64,000 nt of DNA, taken from positions 1 to 64,000 of the forward strand of contig JANYAR010000016.1 in the NCBI GenBank assembly GCA_025361185.1, given 5' to 3'. Origin of the DNA: Alphaproteobacteria bacterium. GTDB taxonomy: Bacteria; Pseudomonadota; Alphaproteobacteria; Micropepsales; Micropepsaceae. Position 1 is the first letter of the stretch. Each line of letters starts with the position of its first letter. Below the pieces are notes generated by a model. That model was not told the DNA's origin. It made no database searches and saw only the letters and a list, made by a program, of their open reading frames with translations. This document shows positions 52,875-63,092 of this stretch, one piece after another. The position numbers and the translations under genes are program-made.

Positions 52875-54458
52875 ATGTTCGGTAAATGGTCCAGGCGCAG
52901 TATTCTTCAATCCTCCGGCGCGGTGGCGGGCGTTGCCATGGCCCCCGTCACGGCGGCCGCCGCTGCGGCGCCCGCCGCGCACGACACGGTGGTCAATAGC
53001 GGCACGCCCGGGGACAATCTTTTCACCCGCATCGGGGTGCGGCCGATCCTGAATGCGCGCGGCACCTATACCATCCTCAGCGGCTCGCGCTCGCTGCCGC
53101 AGGTCAAGCAGGCCATGTTCGAAGCCTCGCATTATTACGTCCAGATGGACGAGATGATGGAAGGCGTCGGCAAGGAACTGGCCCGGCTGAACGGTTGTGA
53201 ATCGGCCATGGCCACCACTGGCTGCGAGGCAGCCATCGTACTGGCCACTATCGCCTGCGTCGCCGGCAGCAATATCGAGAAGTGCCAGGCCCTGCCTTAC
53301 GTCAAGGCCAAGGACCAGGTCATCATCCCCAAACATTCGCGCAATCCCTATGACGTCGGCGTGCGCGTGGTGGGGGCCGAGGTGATCGAGGTCGAGACCC
53401 CGGATCAATTGCGGGCGAAGATCTCGCCGCGCACCGCCATGATCTATGTGACGTCCGATCCCCAGGAAGCCAAAAGCGTTTTGCCGATCCGCACCATCAT
53501 CGCCATTGCCAAGGAAAAGAACATTCCGGTGTTCGTGGATGCGGCGGCGGAAGAGCCGATGAGTCCCAATGTCTATATGCAGCAGGGTGCCAGCTTTGTC
53601 GGCTATTCGGGCGGCAAGTGTCTGCGCGCGCCGCAATCCTCCGGCATGCTGCTGGGCAAGGCGGACCTGATCAAGGCGGCCTGGTTCCAGGCATCGCCGC
53701 ATCACAATTATGGCCGCGCCTTGAAATGCTCCAAGGAGGAAACCATGGGGCTGCTGGCGGCGGTGCGCCAGTGGTACAAGCGCGATCATGACGGCGAGCA
53801 GCACATGTGGCGCAGCTGGATGCAGACCGTCGAAACGCGGCTGAAGCCGATCAAGGGTCTGCAATTCGAATATCTGGAGCCCCAGGGCCTTTCCAACCGG
53901 GCGACGCGGCTGCGTGTCCGCTGGGATGCCGCCGAAGTGGGCATCACCGGCACCGAATTGGAGAAGCGCCTGAACGATGGCTCCCCCCGCATCATGACCG
54001 AGCCCGCCGCCGGCCACCGGCCCGATGCGATGGCCAGCAGCATCACCCTGATGCCTTATATGATGGACCAGGGCGAGGACCGCGTCCTGGCCGATGCGCT
54101 CTTCAAGATCCTCAGCAATCCGGGACAGTATCCCAATCCGGTTGTGCCGGGCGGCACGCCGGCGGCGATGAGTGGTACCTGGGCGGTCAGCATCCACTAC
54201 TCCTGCGGCATGGGCGAACAGCATTTTGTGTTGAAGCAGGACGGCAATGCCCTGACCGGTGATCACAAGGGCGAGATTTACACCGGCATGTTGCAAGGCT
54301 CGATTCATGGCGACCAGCTGAAGCTGCAAAGCAACATGGCGGTGCCGGGAAATGGCATTCACTGGAGCTTTGAAGGGTCCGTGCGCGGCAATTCCATCTC
54401 GGGCAACGTGAACATGGGCGAATATGGTCCCGCCACCTGGACAGCGACCAAGGCATGA
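52875..54458 (+). CDS. SelA-like PLP-dependent enzyme with Tat-type signal and C-terminal beta domain
   Basis: 527 residues. Residues 5-12 (WSRRSILQ) and the following hydrophobic stretch to about 34 form a Tat-type signal. The fold-type I core (about 45-410) has GTYTILSGSRS near 63, D222 (VFVDAAAEE) and the Schiff-base lysine K248 (GYSGGKCLR). This is the SelA-like/D-glucosaminate-6-phosphate ammonia-lyase branch, not true selenocysteine synthase. The last 100 residues (from about 428) form an unusual Gly-rich beta domain (GNALTGDHKGEIYTGMLQG, IHWSFEGSVRGNSISGN). The gene is 11 bases after ridA, and its stop overlaps the amidohydrolase start (ATGA). Probable role: an eliminating ammonia-lyase or related reaction in the periplasm (inference). 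Confidence 0.82.
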   Translation: MFGKWSRRSILQSSGAVAGVAMAPVTAAAAAAPAAHDTVVNSGTPGDNLFTRIGVRPILNARGTYTILSGSRSLPQVKQAMFEASHYYVQMDEMMEGVGKELARLNGCESAMATTGCEAAIVLATIACVAGSNIEKCQALPYVKAKDQVIIPKHSRNPYDVGVRVVGAEVIEVETPDQLRAKISPRTAMIYVTSDPQEAKSVLPIRTIIAIAKEKNIPVFVDAAAEEPMSPNVYMQQGASFVGYSGGKCLRAPQSSGMLLGKADLIKAAWFQASPHHNYGRALKCSKEETMGLLAAVRQWYKRDHDGEQHMWRSWMQTVETRLKPIKGLQFEYLEPQGLSNRATRLRVRWDAAEVGITGTELEKRLNDGSPRIMTEPAAGHRPDAMASSITLMPYMMDQGEDRVLADALFKILSNPGQYPNPVVPGGTPAAMSGTWAVSIHYSCGMGEQHFVLKQDGNALTGDHKGEIYTGMLQGSIHGDQLKLQSNMAVPGNGIHWSFEGSVRGNSISGNVNMGEYGPATWTATKA

Positions 54459-55783
54459 GCACGCTGAAGAAGCTGCTGGCCTGCAGCGCCTTGGTGTTTG
54501 CAGCATCCGGCGCCGCGGCCCAGCCGCTGCCGGCCTATGACTTGCTGCTGCGCGGCGGCCATGTCATCGACGCCAAGAACCATATCGATGCGGTGATGGA
54601 TGTCGCCATCAAGGACGGCCGTATCGCCAAGGTGGCGCCGGGCCTAAGTCCTGGCGACGCCATCAAGGCCATCGATGTGCGCGGCATGATCGTCACGCCC
54701 GGCCTGATCGACCTGCACACCCACAATTATACCGGCACGGGCGAGCGTGGTTCCTATGCCGGGGATCTCAGCGTGCTGCCGGACGGCTTCACCTTTCGCA
54801 CCGGGGTCACCACCGTGATCGATGCGGGCTGTGCGGGCTGGCGCAATTTTGAGGATTTCAAGGATCGTGTCATCGACCGGTCCAAGACCCGCATCCTGGC
54901 GATGCTCAATATCGTGGGTTCGGGCATGCGCGGCGGCCGCTATGAGCAGAACACCTTCGACATGGACGGCGAGGCCACCGCCAAGATGGCCTTGCGCTAT
55001 CCGGGCCTTATCATCGGCGTCAAATCCGCCCATTTCAACGGCCCGGAATGGACTCCGAACGAGCAGGCGGTGATCGCCGGCACCAAGGCCAACATTCCCG
55101 TGATGGTGGATTTTGGTGCTGACCGTCCCACCCGCCCGCTCTATGACCTTTTGACCAAGAAGCTGCGGCCCGGCGACATCTATACCCACATGTATTCGGG
55201 ACTGCGCCAGGAACAGGATCCGGCGACCCTGGGCCCCAGCAAGGGCTTCATCGATGGCCGGGCACGGGGAATCTATTTCGATGCCGGAACCGGCGGTGGC
55301 AGTTTTAAATTCTCGCTCGCGGTGCCGATGATCCAGCAGGGATTCAAGCCGGATTCGCTCTCCACCGACCTGCATGTCGACAGCATGAACAGCGCCACCA
55401 AGGACATTCTCAATGTCGCCAGCAAGTTCATGGCCATCGGCCTGACCTTGCAGGAGGTGGTGGCCGATATGACGGCGCATCCGGCGCACGAGATTCGCCA
55501 CGATGAGCTGGGTAATCTGTCGGTGGGCAGCGTGGCCGACGTTGCGGTTCTCAGCATCCAGAAAGGCCGCTTCGGCTTCACCGACATGGTCAATACCAAG
55601 GTCGATGGCACCCAGAAGCTGGTGGCCGAACTGACGCTGAAGGATGGCAAGATCGTCTATGACCTGAACGGCCTGGAAGCCTTGCCCTGGAATGCGCCGC
55701 AGGGCGACATCTCGCAGGACAAGCGCTGGACCAGCTTCCCGCGCCCCGTGCCGCGCCCGACCGACGGCGTCACGCTGCACTAG
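54455..55783 (+). CDS. Exported amidohydrolase/deacetylase-family metallohydrolase
   Basis: 442 residues. The ATG overlaps the previous stop, and a Sec signal (KKLLACSALVFAASGAAAQ) is present. The dihydroorotase-like metal site reads H88 and H90 (IDLHTH), K190 (VKSAHFNG; candidate carboxylated lysine), H193 or a nearby His, H245 (YTHMYSG) and D305 (STDLHVD). This is the amidohydrolase/deacetylase family often found beside SelA-like PLP proteins in Gram-positive and proteobacterial clusters, where both are normally cytoplasmic. Here all three neighbours carry export signals. A terminator-like hairpin follows, so the ridA-selA-like-amidohydrolase set is a unit. Confidence 0.87.
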   Translation: MSTLKKLLACSALVFAASGAAAQPLPAYDLLLRGGHVIDAKNHIDAVMDVAIKDGRIAKVAPGLSPGDAIKAIDVRGMIVTPGLIDLHTHNYTGTGERGSYAGDLSVLPDGFTFRTGVTTVIDAGCAGWRNFEDFKDRVIDRSKTRILAMLNIVGSGMRGGRYEQNTFDMDGEATAKMALRYPGLIIGVKSAHFNGPEWTPNEQAVIAGTKANIPVMVDFGADRPTRPLYDLLTKKLRPGDIYTHMYSGLRQEQDPATLGPSKGFIDGRARGIYFDAGTGGGSFKFSLAVPMIQQGFKPDSLSTDLHVDSMNSATKDILNVASKFMAIGLTLQEVVADMTAHPAHEIRHDELGNLSVGSVADVAVLSIQKGRFGFTDMVNTKVDGTQKLVAELTLKDGKIVYDLNGLEALPWNAPQGDISQDKRWTSFPRPVPRPTDGVTLH

Positions 55784-55798
55784 CGGATCCCAAAAATG

Positions 55799-55840
55799 AA
55801 AACGGCGGGGACCGGCTTTCGCCTATCCTCGCCGTTCTTT
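55799..55840 (+). terminator. Probable terminator after the amidohydrolase gene
   Basis: An 11-pair stem (55801-55811 with 55826-55836, one G-T pair) with a 14-base loop is followed by CTTTG. The T tail is short, so termination may be partial. It lies 17 bases after the stop codon. The remaining bases to the next start at 55982 show no gene. Confidence 0.6.
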
Positions 55841-55981
55841 GTGATTTGCTTTTCTTTCGATCAGCGCGTCACAGGGAGATAATAACACAGCCCTGTTTGC
55901 GTTCCAGCGGTTCCTGCTGGCTTCTGATTTGTTGCTGTGGATAATACGCCTCGAAAAGATACATGCAGTAGGGGCTGGTTC

Positions 55982-57169
55982 GTGACTTTTCCCAAGATAA
56001 AGCAGGTTCGTGCTTTCGTTGTGCGTGGCGGTGGTGCCGATTACCACGACCAAGGCGGCGGCCACTGGATCGACGATCACATCGCCACCCCCATGGCGCG
56101 CTATCCCGAATACCGCCAAAGCCGCCAAAGCTTCGGCATCAATGTTCTGGGCACGCTGGTGGTGGAGATCGAGGCCGAGAACGGCGTCACCGGCTTTGCA
56201 GTGACCACCGGCGGCGAGCCCGCCTGCTATATCGTGGAAAAGCATCTGGCGCGCTTCCTGGAAGGCCGCGACCCGGCCCAGACCGAGAAAATCTGGGACC
56301 AGATGTATTTTTCCACCCAATATTACGGGCGCAAGGGATTGGTGATCAACGCCATTTCCGGCGTGGACCTGGCGCTGTGGGATCTGCTCGGCAAACTGCG
56401 GGGCGAGCCGGTGCATCAGCTTTTGGGTGGGGCGGTGCGCGATGAGCTTGTCTTCTATGCCACCGGCGCCCGCCCCGATCTGGCCAAACAGATGGGCTTT
56501 ATCGGTGGCAAGATGCCGCTGCATCACGGCCCCGCCGAAGGCGAGGAGGGCATGAACAAGGCGCTGGCTGAAATCGCGCAGATGCGCGCTGCTGTGGGTC
56601 CGGATTTCTGGCTGATGCTGGATTGCTGGATGGCGCTGGATTTGAACTATGCCACGCGGCTGGCGACCAGGGCCTGGGAACAATCGGGCCTGAAATGGAT
56701 CGAAGAAGCGCTTTCCCCCGATGATTACTGGGGCTATCGCGACCTCAAGAAAGCTGTGCCGCCCGGCATGCTGGTGACCACGGGTGAGCATGACGCCACC
56801 CGCTGGGGTTTTCGCATGCTGCTGGAGATGGAGTGCTGCGACATCATCCAGCCCGATGTCGGCTGGTGCGGCGGCGTCACCGAACTGATCAAGATCGCCA
56901 ATCTGGCGGAAAGCCATGGCAAGCTGATGGTGCCGCACGGCTCATCGGTCTACTCCTATCACTTCGTCATCACCCGCCATAACAGCCCCTTCGCCGAATT
57001 CCTGATGATGGCGCCCAAGGCGGACAAGGTGGTGCCGATGTTTTCGCCGCAGCTGTTGGGCGAGCCGGTGCCGGAAAATGGCCGGATCAAATTATCGGCT
57101 TTGGACAAGCCCGGTTTCGGCGTGGAGCTGAACCGCGAGGTCAAGCTGCATCGTCCCTATCCCAGATAA
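55982..57169 (+). CDS. rhmD: L-rhamnonate dehydratase (enolase superfamily)
   Basis: 395 residues. The GTG at 55982 has AGGGG seven bases upstream and gives the usual RhmD start ([23 protein letters not shown]). Metal ligands of the enolase fold are visible: D in MLDCWMALD near 218, E in [11 protein letters not shown] near 241, and E in [11 protein letters not shown] near 267. The general acid-base His is in [12 protein letters not shown] near 316. RhmD removes water from L-rhamnonate to give 2-keto-3-deoxy-L-rhamnonate. No rhamnose dehydrogenase or aldolase is seen next to it; the adjacent GMC oxidoreductase may take part. Other acid sugars (L-lyxonate, L-mannonate) are possible substrates. 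Confidence 0.9.
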   Translation: MTFPKIKQVRAFVVRGGGADYHDQGGGHWIDDHIATPMARYPEYRQSRQSFGINVLGTLVVEIEAENGVTGFAVTTGGEPACYIVEKHLARFLEGRDPAQTEKIWDQMYFSTQYYGRKGLVINAISGVDLALWDLLGKLRGEPVHQLLGGAVRDELVFYATGARPDLAKQMGFIGGKMPLHHGPAEGEEGMNKALAEIAQMRAAVGPDFWLMLDCWMALDLNYATRLATRAWEQSGLKWIEEALSPDDYWGYRDLKKAVPPGMLVTTGEHDATRWGFRMLLEMECCDIIQPDVGWCGGVTELIKIANLAESHGKLMVPHGSSVYSYHFVITRHNSPFAEFLMMAPKADKVVPMFSPQLLGEPVPENGRIKLSALDKPGFGVELNREVKLHRPYPR

Positions 57170-57175
57170 TCGGCG

Positions 57176-58795
57176 ATGACCCTGGACGGCGACTATGATT
57201 ACATTGTGGTGGGCGCGGGCTCGGCAGGCTGCGTGGTTGCCAATCGCCTGTCAGCAGATCCCAAAAACCGTGTGCTGCTGCTGGAAGCCGGCGGGCATGA
57301 CGACTGGATCTGGTTTCATATTCCCGTCGGCTATCTGTACCTGATCGGCAATCCGCGCAGCGACTGGATGTTCGAGACCGTGGCCGAGCCCGGCCTCAAT
57401 GGCCGCAAGCTGAATTATCCGCGCGGCAAGGCCCTGGGCGGATCATCCGCCATCAACGCGATGATCTCCATGCGCGGGCAGGCGCACGATTACGACCATT
57501 GGCGGCAATTGGGGCTGACGGGCTGGGGCTGGGATGATGTGCAGCCGGTATTCCGCCAACTGGACCGCCATTTCCTGGGCGACAGCATCCATCACAGCGC
57601 CAGCGGCGAGCTGAGCGTGGAAGCGCCCAGGGTGCGCTGGCAGATACTGGACGCCATTGCCGATGCGGCGGAAGAGATCGGCATTCCCAAGACGCCGGAT
57701 TTCAACACCGGCGACAACACCGGCAGCTGTTATTTCCATGTCAACCAGAAGCGCGGGCGGCGCTGGTCGGCGGCGCGCGGATTTCTGAAGCCTGTGCTGG
57801 GGCGGGCCAATCTGCGGCTGGAAACCGATGTCCAGGTGGACAAGCTGCTGCTGGAAGGCAAGCGCGCCATGGGCGTTCGTTTCCGGCGCGGCAGTGAAGT
57901 GGTCGAGGCCAGCGCCAAAGGCGAGGTCGTTCTTTGCGCCGGCGCGATCGGTTCCATCCAGGTGCTGCAGCGTTCCGGCATTGGCCCGGCAGAATGGCTG
58001 GGCGATCTTGGCATTCCAGTAATTCAAGCGGCCGAAGGTGTGGGCCGCAATTTGCAGGACCATCTGCAATTGCGCGCGATGTACCGGGTCAGCGGCGTCA
58101 AGACGCTGAACGAGATTTACTATTCGCCCCTGGGCCGCCCGCTGATGGGGCTGCAATATGGCTTGCTGCGGCGCGGGCCGATGACCATGGCGGCCTCGCA
58201 GCTGGGCATTTTCACCAAGTCCGATCCGTCGCAGCCGCGCGCCAATGTCCAGTTCCATGTCCAGCCGCTGTCGCTGGACCGGTTCGGCACGCCCTTGCAC
58301 CGCTTTCCCGCCATCACCGTCAGTCCCTGCAATTTGCGGCCATCGTCACGGGGTACGGTGCGTCTTACCTCCGCCGAAATGTCCGCCGCGCCGGAAATTG
58401 CGCCCAACTATCTTTCCACCGACCAGGATCGCCACATCGCCGCCGATTGCCTGCGCCTGACCCGGCGCTTGATGCGTCAGCCGGCCCTGGCGCAATTTGG
58501 GCCGGAGGAATTCCGTCCCGGCCCGGCGGTGAGCGACAGCGATACTGATCTGGTGCACGCAGCGGGCGATATCGGCAGCACCATCTTTCATCCTGTCGGC
58601 ACCGCCAAGATGGGATTGGCCAGCGATGCCTTCGCCGTAGTGGACGAGCGCTTGCGGGTGCGAGGCCTGGCAAATCTGCGGGTGATCGACGCCTCGGTGA
58701 TGCCCACCATCACCTCGGGCAATACCAACACCCCCACCATCATGATCGCGGCCAAGGGCGCGGTGATGGTGCTGGAAGATGCGCGGCTTACGTAA
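57176..58795 (+). CDS. GMC-family FAD oxidoreductase (choline dehydrogenase-like)
   Basis: 539 residues. The FAD fingerprint [16 protein letters not shown] at 11-26 is followed by LLLEAGG, and the GMC signature is in [15 protein letters not shown] near 82-96. The C-terminal active site has HPVGTAKMG near 468 with the conserved His, and [16 protein letters not shown] near 512. No signal peptide. It oxidises a primary or secondary alcohol, and relatives include alcohol, choline and sugar dehydrogenases. The start is 6 bases after the rhmD stop, so it is likely co-transcribed and may oxidise a sugar alcohol or lactone precursor. Its stop overlaps the convergent garD stop by 8 bases. Confidence 0.88.
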   Translation: MTLDGDYDYIVVGAGSAGCVVANRLSADPKNRVLLLEAGGHDDWIWFHIPVGYLYLIGNPRSDWMFETVAEPGLNGRKLNYPRGKALGGSSAINAMISMRGQAHDYDHWRQLGLTGWGWDDVQPVFRQLDRHFLGDSIHHSASGELSVEAPRVRWQILDAIADAAEEIGIPKTPDFNTGDNTGSCYFHVNQKRGRRWSAARGFLKPVLGRANLRLETDVQVDKLLLEGKRAMGVRFRRGSEVVEASAKGEVVLCAGAIGSIQVLQRSGIGPAEWLGDLGIPVIQAAEGVGRNLQDHLQLRAMYRVSGVKTLNEIYYSPLGRPLMGLQYGLLRRGPMTMAASQLGIFTKSDPSQPRANVQFHVQPLSLDRFGTPLHRFPAITVSPCNLRPSSRGTVRLTSAEMSAAPEIAPNYLSTDQDRHIAADCLRLTRRLMRQPALAQFGPEEFRPGPAVSDSDTDLVHAAGDIGSTIFHPVGTAKMGLASDAFAVVDERLRVRGLANLRVIDASVMPTITSGNTNTPTIMIAAKGAVMVLEDARLT

Positions 58796-60329
58796 CCGGC
58801 GCGGGGTTAAACAAAGTCAGATCGTTGTGCAGGCCCCAGCGGTCGGCCCAAACCTGTTTTCTGCCGCTGGCCACGTCCAGCATCAGTTGGAATAGCTCCC
58901 AACCCACCTGCTCGATAGTTTTTTCGCCGGTGGCGATGGGTCCCGCATCCAAATCGATCAGGTCGTTCCAGCGTTTGGCCAGCTCGCTGCGGGTACTCAC
59001 CTTGATCACGGGCACTGCCGCCAGCCCATAAGGCGTGCCGCGTCCTGTGGTGAAGACGTGCAGGTTCATGCCCGCCGCCATCTGCAAAGTGCCGCAGACA
59101 AAGTCGCTGGCGGGCGTGGCGGCGAACACCAAGCCGCGCTGGCGCACTTTTTCGCCCGGCGACAATACCGCGGTGATCGCGCTGGTGCCGGACTTGGCAA
59201 CCGAGCCCAGCGATTTTTCGATGATGTTGGACAGCCCGCCCTTTTTGTTGCCCGGGGTTGTGTTGGCGCCGCGGTCCACGCCGCCTTTCTCGAGATAATC
59301 GTCATACCAGCGCATTTCCCGCACCAGTGCCTCTGCCACGTCCTTGGTTGCGGCGCGCGGTGTCAGCAGATGGATGGCGTCGCGTACCTCGGTGACTTCC
59401 GAGAACATCACGGTTGCGCCCGCCCGCACCAAAAGATCTGCACAAAAGCCCAAGGCCGGATTGGCGGTAAGGCCCGAAAAGGCGTCGCTGCCGCCGCACT
59501 GCATGCCCACGATCAATTCGGCGGCTGGCACAGTTTCGCGGCGGCGCTTGTCCAGCACCTTCAGCCGGTCCTCGACCATGGCCATAATGCCGTCAATCAT
59601 CGCGCCGAAGCCGACAAAGGCTTCGTCTTGCATGCGCAACACGCCGGTCTGCCCCGCAGGTAAGAGACGCTCGGGCGCCAGCTTCTCGCAGCCCAGTCCC
59701 ACCACCAGAACTTCGCCGCCGAAATTGGGATTGTTGGCCAGATTCTGCAGGGTGCGGATCGGCACGATCGCCTGCGGCGCATTGATCGCCACGCCGCAAC
59801 CATAGGCATGGGTCAAGACCACGACATCGTCGACATTGGGATATTTGGGCAAAAGCTCTGCCTTGATGCGCTTGAGTGCGAATTCCACGGTGCCCGACAC
59901 GCATTGCACGCTGGTGGAAACCGCCAAGATGTTCTTGGTCCCCACCGTGCCATCGGCATTGCGATAGCCTTCGAAGCTATAGCCGGTCAGCGGCTGCGTC
60001 TTCGGCGGCGGGCGGGTCGCCATTTCCAGCTGGTCCAGCGGCGGGGCGGTGCCCATCACCACATTGTCTTCATTGACCAAGTCGCCGCGCGCAACCCTGC
60101 CCTTGGCGGTGCCGATCACTTCGCCATAACGCACGATGTTGCCGCCGTCGGCGATGTCGGCCAGCGCCACCTTATGCCCCTGGGGCACGAAATGGTTCAG
60201 CACCAGGCCATCGGAAAATTCCGTGCCGGCGGGAAGGCCCAGGCTGTTGACGATGATCGCGACATTGTCGCGCGGGCTCACCTGAATGCGGCGCGGCGGC
60301 TCATGCGGCACTTTGCTCTGGACGTTCAT
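58788..60329 (-). CDS. garD: Galactarate dehydratase
   Basis: 513 residues. The N-terminal SAF-like domain ([27 protein letters not shown]) is joined to the UxaA/GarD catalytic region ([75 protein letters not shown]). It ends in [16 protein letters not shown], the same ending as E. coli GarD and unlike altronate dehydratase. It dehydrates galactarate (mucate) to 5-keto-4-deoxy-D-glucarate using an iron site. It lies 33 bases downstream of gudD on the same strand, so the two acid-sugar dehydratases probably share a transcript. Confidence 0.93.
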   Translation of the reverse strand: MNVQSKVPHEPPRRIQVSPRDNVAIIVNSLGLPAGTEFSDGLVLNHFVPQGHKVALADIADGGNIVRYGEVIGTAKGRVARGDLVNEDNVVMGTAPPLDQLEMATRPPPKTQPLTGYSFEGYRNADGTVGTKNILAVSTSVQCVSGTVEFALKRIKAELLPKYPNVDDVVVLTHAYGCGVAINAPQAIVPIRTLQNLANNPNFGGEVLVVGLGCEKLAPERLLPAGQTGVLRMQDEAFVGFGAMIDGIMAMVEDRLKVLDKRRRETVPAAELIVGMQCGGSDAFSGLTANPALGFCADLLVRAGATVMFSEVTEVRDAIHLLTPRAATKDVAEALVREMRWYDDYLEKGGVDRGANTTPGNKKGGLSNIIEKSLGSVAKSGTSAITAVLSPGEKVRQRGLVFAATPASDFVCGTLQMAAGMNLHVFTTGRGTPYGLAAVPVIKVSTRSELAKRWNDLIDLDAGPIATGEKTIEQVGWELFQLMLDVASGRKQVWADRWGLHNDLTLFNPAPVT

Positions 60330-60362
60330 GGACCGACTATACCACCCGTCAGCGCAACTTTG

Positions 60363-61694
60363 TTAGCGAACTAGGCAGGGCCGTTTGGGATCGAATTTCC
60401 AGCCGGGGATCAGGAACTGCATGGCGGCGGCATCGTCGCGCGCCCCCAGATCCAGCGACTTATAGATGGTGTGGGCCTTTTCCACTTCGGCCAGGTCGAT
60501 CTCCACCCCCAACCCACCACGCTTCGGAACCGCGACCAGGCCGCCTTTGATCTGGAACGGCTCCCTGGTCAGGCGCTGGCCGTCCTGCCAGATCCAGTGG
60601 GTATCGATGGCGGTAATATTACCTGGGGCCGCAGCGGCAACATGGGTGAACATGGCCAGCGAGACGTCGAAATGGTTGTTGGAATGGCTGCCCCAGCGCA
60701 GGTCCCGGTCGGCGCACATCTGCGCCACCCGCACACTGCCGCGCATGGTCCAGAAATGCGGGTCGGCCAGCGGGATGTCGACCGAGCCCAGCTCGATGGC
60801 ATGCACCATCTGGCGCCAGTCGGTGGCGATCATGTTGGTGGCGGTGGGAAGCCCGGTGGCGCGGCGGAATTCCGCCATGATCTCGCGCCCCGAATAGCCG
60901 GCTTCCGCGCCGCAAGGGTCCTCGGCATAGGCCAGCACGTCGCCGCGCCCCTTGCACAAGGCGATGGCTTCCTTCAGCGACCAGGCGCCGTTGGGGTCGA
61001 GTGTGATGCGCGCCTTGGGAAAGCGCTTGGCCAGCGCCTCGACCGCCTTCATCTCTTCCGAGCCGGCCAGCACGCCGCCCTTGAGCTTGAAGTCGTTGAA
61101 GCCGTAGCGCGCATAAGCGGCTTCGGCTGTCGCCACGATTGCGTCGGGCGTCAGGGCCTCCTCGTCGCGCACTCGGTTCCAGTTATCACCCTTTTGGCCG
61201 CCGCGATAAGGCAGGTTGGTTTTGTTGCGGTCACCGATAAAGAAGAGATAGCCCAGCATCTCCACGGCATCGCGCTGCTGGCCCTCGCCCAGAAGGGCGC
61301 AGACCGGCACATCCAGATGCTGGCCCAGCAGATCCAGCAGGGCGCATTCCAGCGCCGCCTGGCAATGTACTGTGATGCGCAGGTCAAAAGTTTGCTGGCC
61401 CCGTCCGCCGCAATCGCGGTCGGCGAAGCGCTGGCCCACGGCGCTCAAGATATTGTTCCAAGTGCCCAACCCGGCGCCGATCACCAGATCGCGCGCATCT
61501 TCCAAGGTCTGGCGGATTTTCTCGCCGCCCGGTACTTCGCCCACGCCAGTATTTCCGGCGCTGTCGGTCAAGATAACCAGGTTGCGGGTGAAATAGGGGG
61601 CATGCGCACCCGACAGGTTGAGCAACATGCTGTCCTGTCCCGCCACCGGAACAACTTTCATCTCCGTCACGCGCGGCGCGTCGGCCTTGGTCAT
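60363..61694 (-). CDS. gudD: Glucarate dehydratase
   Basis: 443 residues from the ATG at 61694; an in-frame open stretch upstream is antisense-like noise inside the transporter gene. Enolase-superfamily catalytic parts match GudD closely: the KxK pair in NDFKLKGG near 207, D in TLDPNGAW near 235, E in AEDPCGAE near 260, N in [10 protein letters not shown] near 288, and the His base in [12 protein letters not shown] near 339. It converts D-glucarate (or L-idarate) to 5-keto-4-deoxy-D-glucarate. It lies 8 bases after the transporter stop and 33 bases before garD, forming a transport-dehydration operon for aldaric acids. Confidence 0.94.
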   Translation of the reverse strand: MTKADAPRVTEMKVVPVAGQDSMLLNLSGAHAPYFTRNLVILTDSAGNTGVGEVPGGEKIRQTLEDARDLVIGAGLGTWNNILSAVGQRFADRDCGGRGQQTFDLRITVHCQAALECALLDLLGQHLDVPVCALLGEGQQRDAVEMLGYLFFIGDRNKTNLPYRGGQKGDNWNRVRDEEALTPDAIVATAEAAYARYGFNDFKLKGGVLAGSEEMKAVEALAKRFPKARITLDPNGAWSLKEAIALCKGRGDVLAYAEDPCGAEAGYSGREIMAEFRRATGLPTATNMIATDWRQMVHAIELGSVDIPLADPHFWTMRGSVRVAQMCADRDLRWGSHSNNHFDVSLAMFTHVAAAAPGNITAIDTHWIWQDGQRLTREPFQIKGGLVAVPKRGGLGVEIDLAEVEKAHTIYKSLDLGARDDAAAMQFLIPGWKFDPKRPCLVR

Positions 61695-61702
61695 AAAAAT
61701 CC

Positions 61703-63016
61703 TCAGACGGTTCGGAGCACCACACGCTTGATCGTGCCGGTGATGAACAGATAGCTGACCATGGCGACAATGGAATGGGCGAACACGAACAGCAGCGCCA
61801 TATTCCAGTTGTTGTCGGTGGCGGCGAGGATATAGCCGATGCCGATAGGCGTGAAAATACCGGCGGCGTTGCCGAACAGATTGAAGATGCTGCCCGACAG
61901 GCCGGTGGCTTCGCGCGGTGCCGCATCGCTCATCACCGCCCAGCCCAGCGCCGCCACGCCCTTGCCGAAAAAGGCGACGGCCATAAAGGTCATGATCAAC
62001 ACCTGACTGTCGGTATAGTTGCACAGCAGGATGGCGCAGGAGATCACCAGCCCGATGATGATGGGAATCTTGCGCGCCGGCGACAGAGCAACGCCCTTCT
62101 TCAGCAGCAGGTCCGACACTATCCCGCCCAGCACACCGCCGACAAAACCGGCGATCGCCGGTCCGGCCGATGCAAGACCGGCATGGGCCAGAGACATATG
62201 ACGCGCTTTGATCAGATAGATGGGAAACCAGGTGGCATAAAAATAAGTCAGCGCTGTGATGCAATATTGCGCCAGATAGATGCCCAGCAGCATGCGGTTG
62301 GCCAGCAGCTGTCCGACGCTGCTCCAGCGAATTGCTTGCGCGGCGGCGGCGGGCCGGTCCAGGTTCACCAAGGCGCCGTTGGTTTCGATATAATCATATT
62401 CGCGCTTGCTGATGGCTTTGTGACGCGATGGTGAATGCACGACAGCCCAGAACAGGGCCGCACCGGCCAATCCGATGATACCCATGGCCAAGAATACGCT
62501 GCGCCAGCCGTAATTCTGCGCCAGCCAGCCCATCATCGGGGCGAAGGCCACGAGAGAGAAATACTGCGAGGCATTGAAGATGGCGCTGGCGGTGCCGCGC
62601 TCGGAATGGGGAAACCAATTGGCGACAATGCGGGCATTGGCCGGGAAGGAAGGGCTTTCCGCGAAACCCAGCGCAAAGCGCAGGGCGAACAGGCTGATGA
62701 AAACCGGAATGAAGGCCAAGGACGAAACAAAGGCCTGGGCCATGGTGAAGACCGCCCACAGGGTGATGGACCATAGATAGATCGGGCGCGAGCCATAGCG
62801 GTCCAGCAGCGCGCCGCCAGGAATCTGTCCTGCCACATAAGACCAGCCAAAAGCCGAAAAGATGTAGCCCAGCTGAATGGTGGAGATCGAAATCTCCTTG
62901 GACAGGGGCACGGCGGCGAAGGAGAGCGTGGCGCGGCTGGCGTAGTTGATCGAGGAGACGATGAAGAGGACAGCGATGATCCAGAAGCGGATATGACTGT
63001 TGCGCGCATCCGTCAT
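61703..63016 (-). CDS. MFS glucarate/galactarate transporter (GudP-like)
   Basis: 437 residues with 12 hydrophobic segments. The ACS-family marks [21 protein letters not shown] near 22-42 and [13 protein letters not shown] near 70-82 (motif A region) are seen, plus [20 protein letters not shown] near 117, where the substrate anion site lies. GudP imports D-glucarate or galactarate by proton symport. The position just upstream of gudD and garD supports this cargo. Regulation is likely exerted at the dyad and repeat region upstream (63093-63149), with the LysR gene next door. Confidence 0.88.
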   Translation of the reverse strand: MTDARNSHIRFWIIAVLFIVSSINYASRATLSFAAVPLSKEISISTIQLGYIFSAFGWSYVAGQIPGGALLDRYGSRPIYLWSITLWAVFTMAQAFVSSLAFIPVFISLFALRFALGFAESPSFPANARIVANWFPHSERGTASAIFNASQYFSLVAFAPMMGWLAQNYGWRSVFLAMGIIGLAGAALFWAVVHSPSRHKAISKREYDYIETNGALVNLDRPAAAAQAIRWSSVGQLLANRMLLGIYLAQYCITALTYFYATWFPIYLIKARHMSLAHAGLASAGPAIAGFVGGVLGGIVSDLLLKKGVALSPARKIPIIIGLVISCAILLCNYTDSQVLIMTFMAVAFFGKGVAALGWAVMSDAAPREATGLSGSIFNLFGNAAGIFTPIGIGYILAATDNNWNMALLFVFAHSIVAMVSYLFITGTIKRVVLRTV

Positions 63017-63092
63017 GATCGTTTCATCCCCGAATGTGGCCGCTGGCGGGCCTTATTGGCCTAAAACAGGCACTTCGATGTTATGATCGGCA

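Noticed and set aside
52875-54458. True selenocysteine synthase (selA)
   Set aside because: The protein has a Tat-type signal and a C-terminal beta domain, there is no selB, selC or selD nearby, and SelA-like PLP proteins of this branch serve sugar or amino acid catabolism.
61695-62264. Upstream extension of the glucarate dehydratase frame
   Set aside because: It lies within the GudP-like transporter gene. GudD-like sequence begins at the ATG at 61694 and the length then matches the family.
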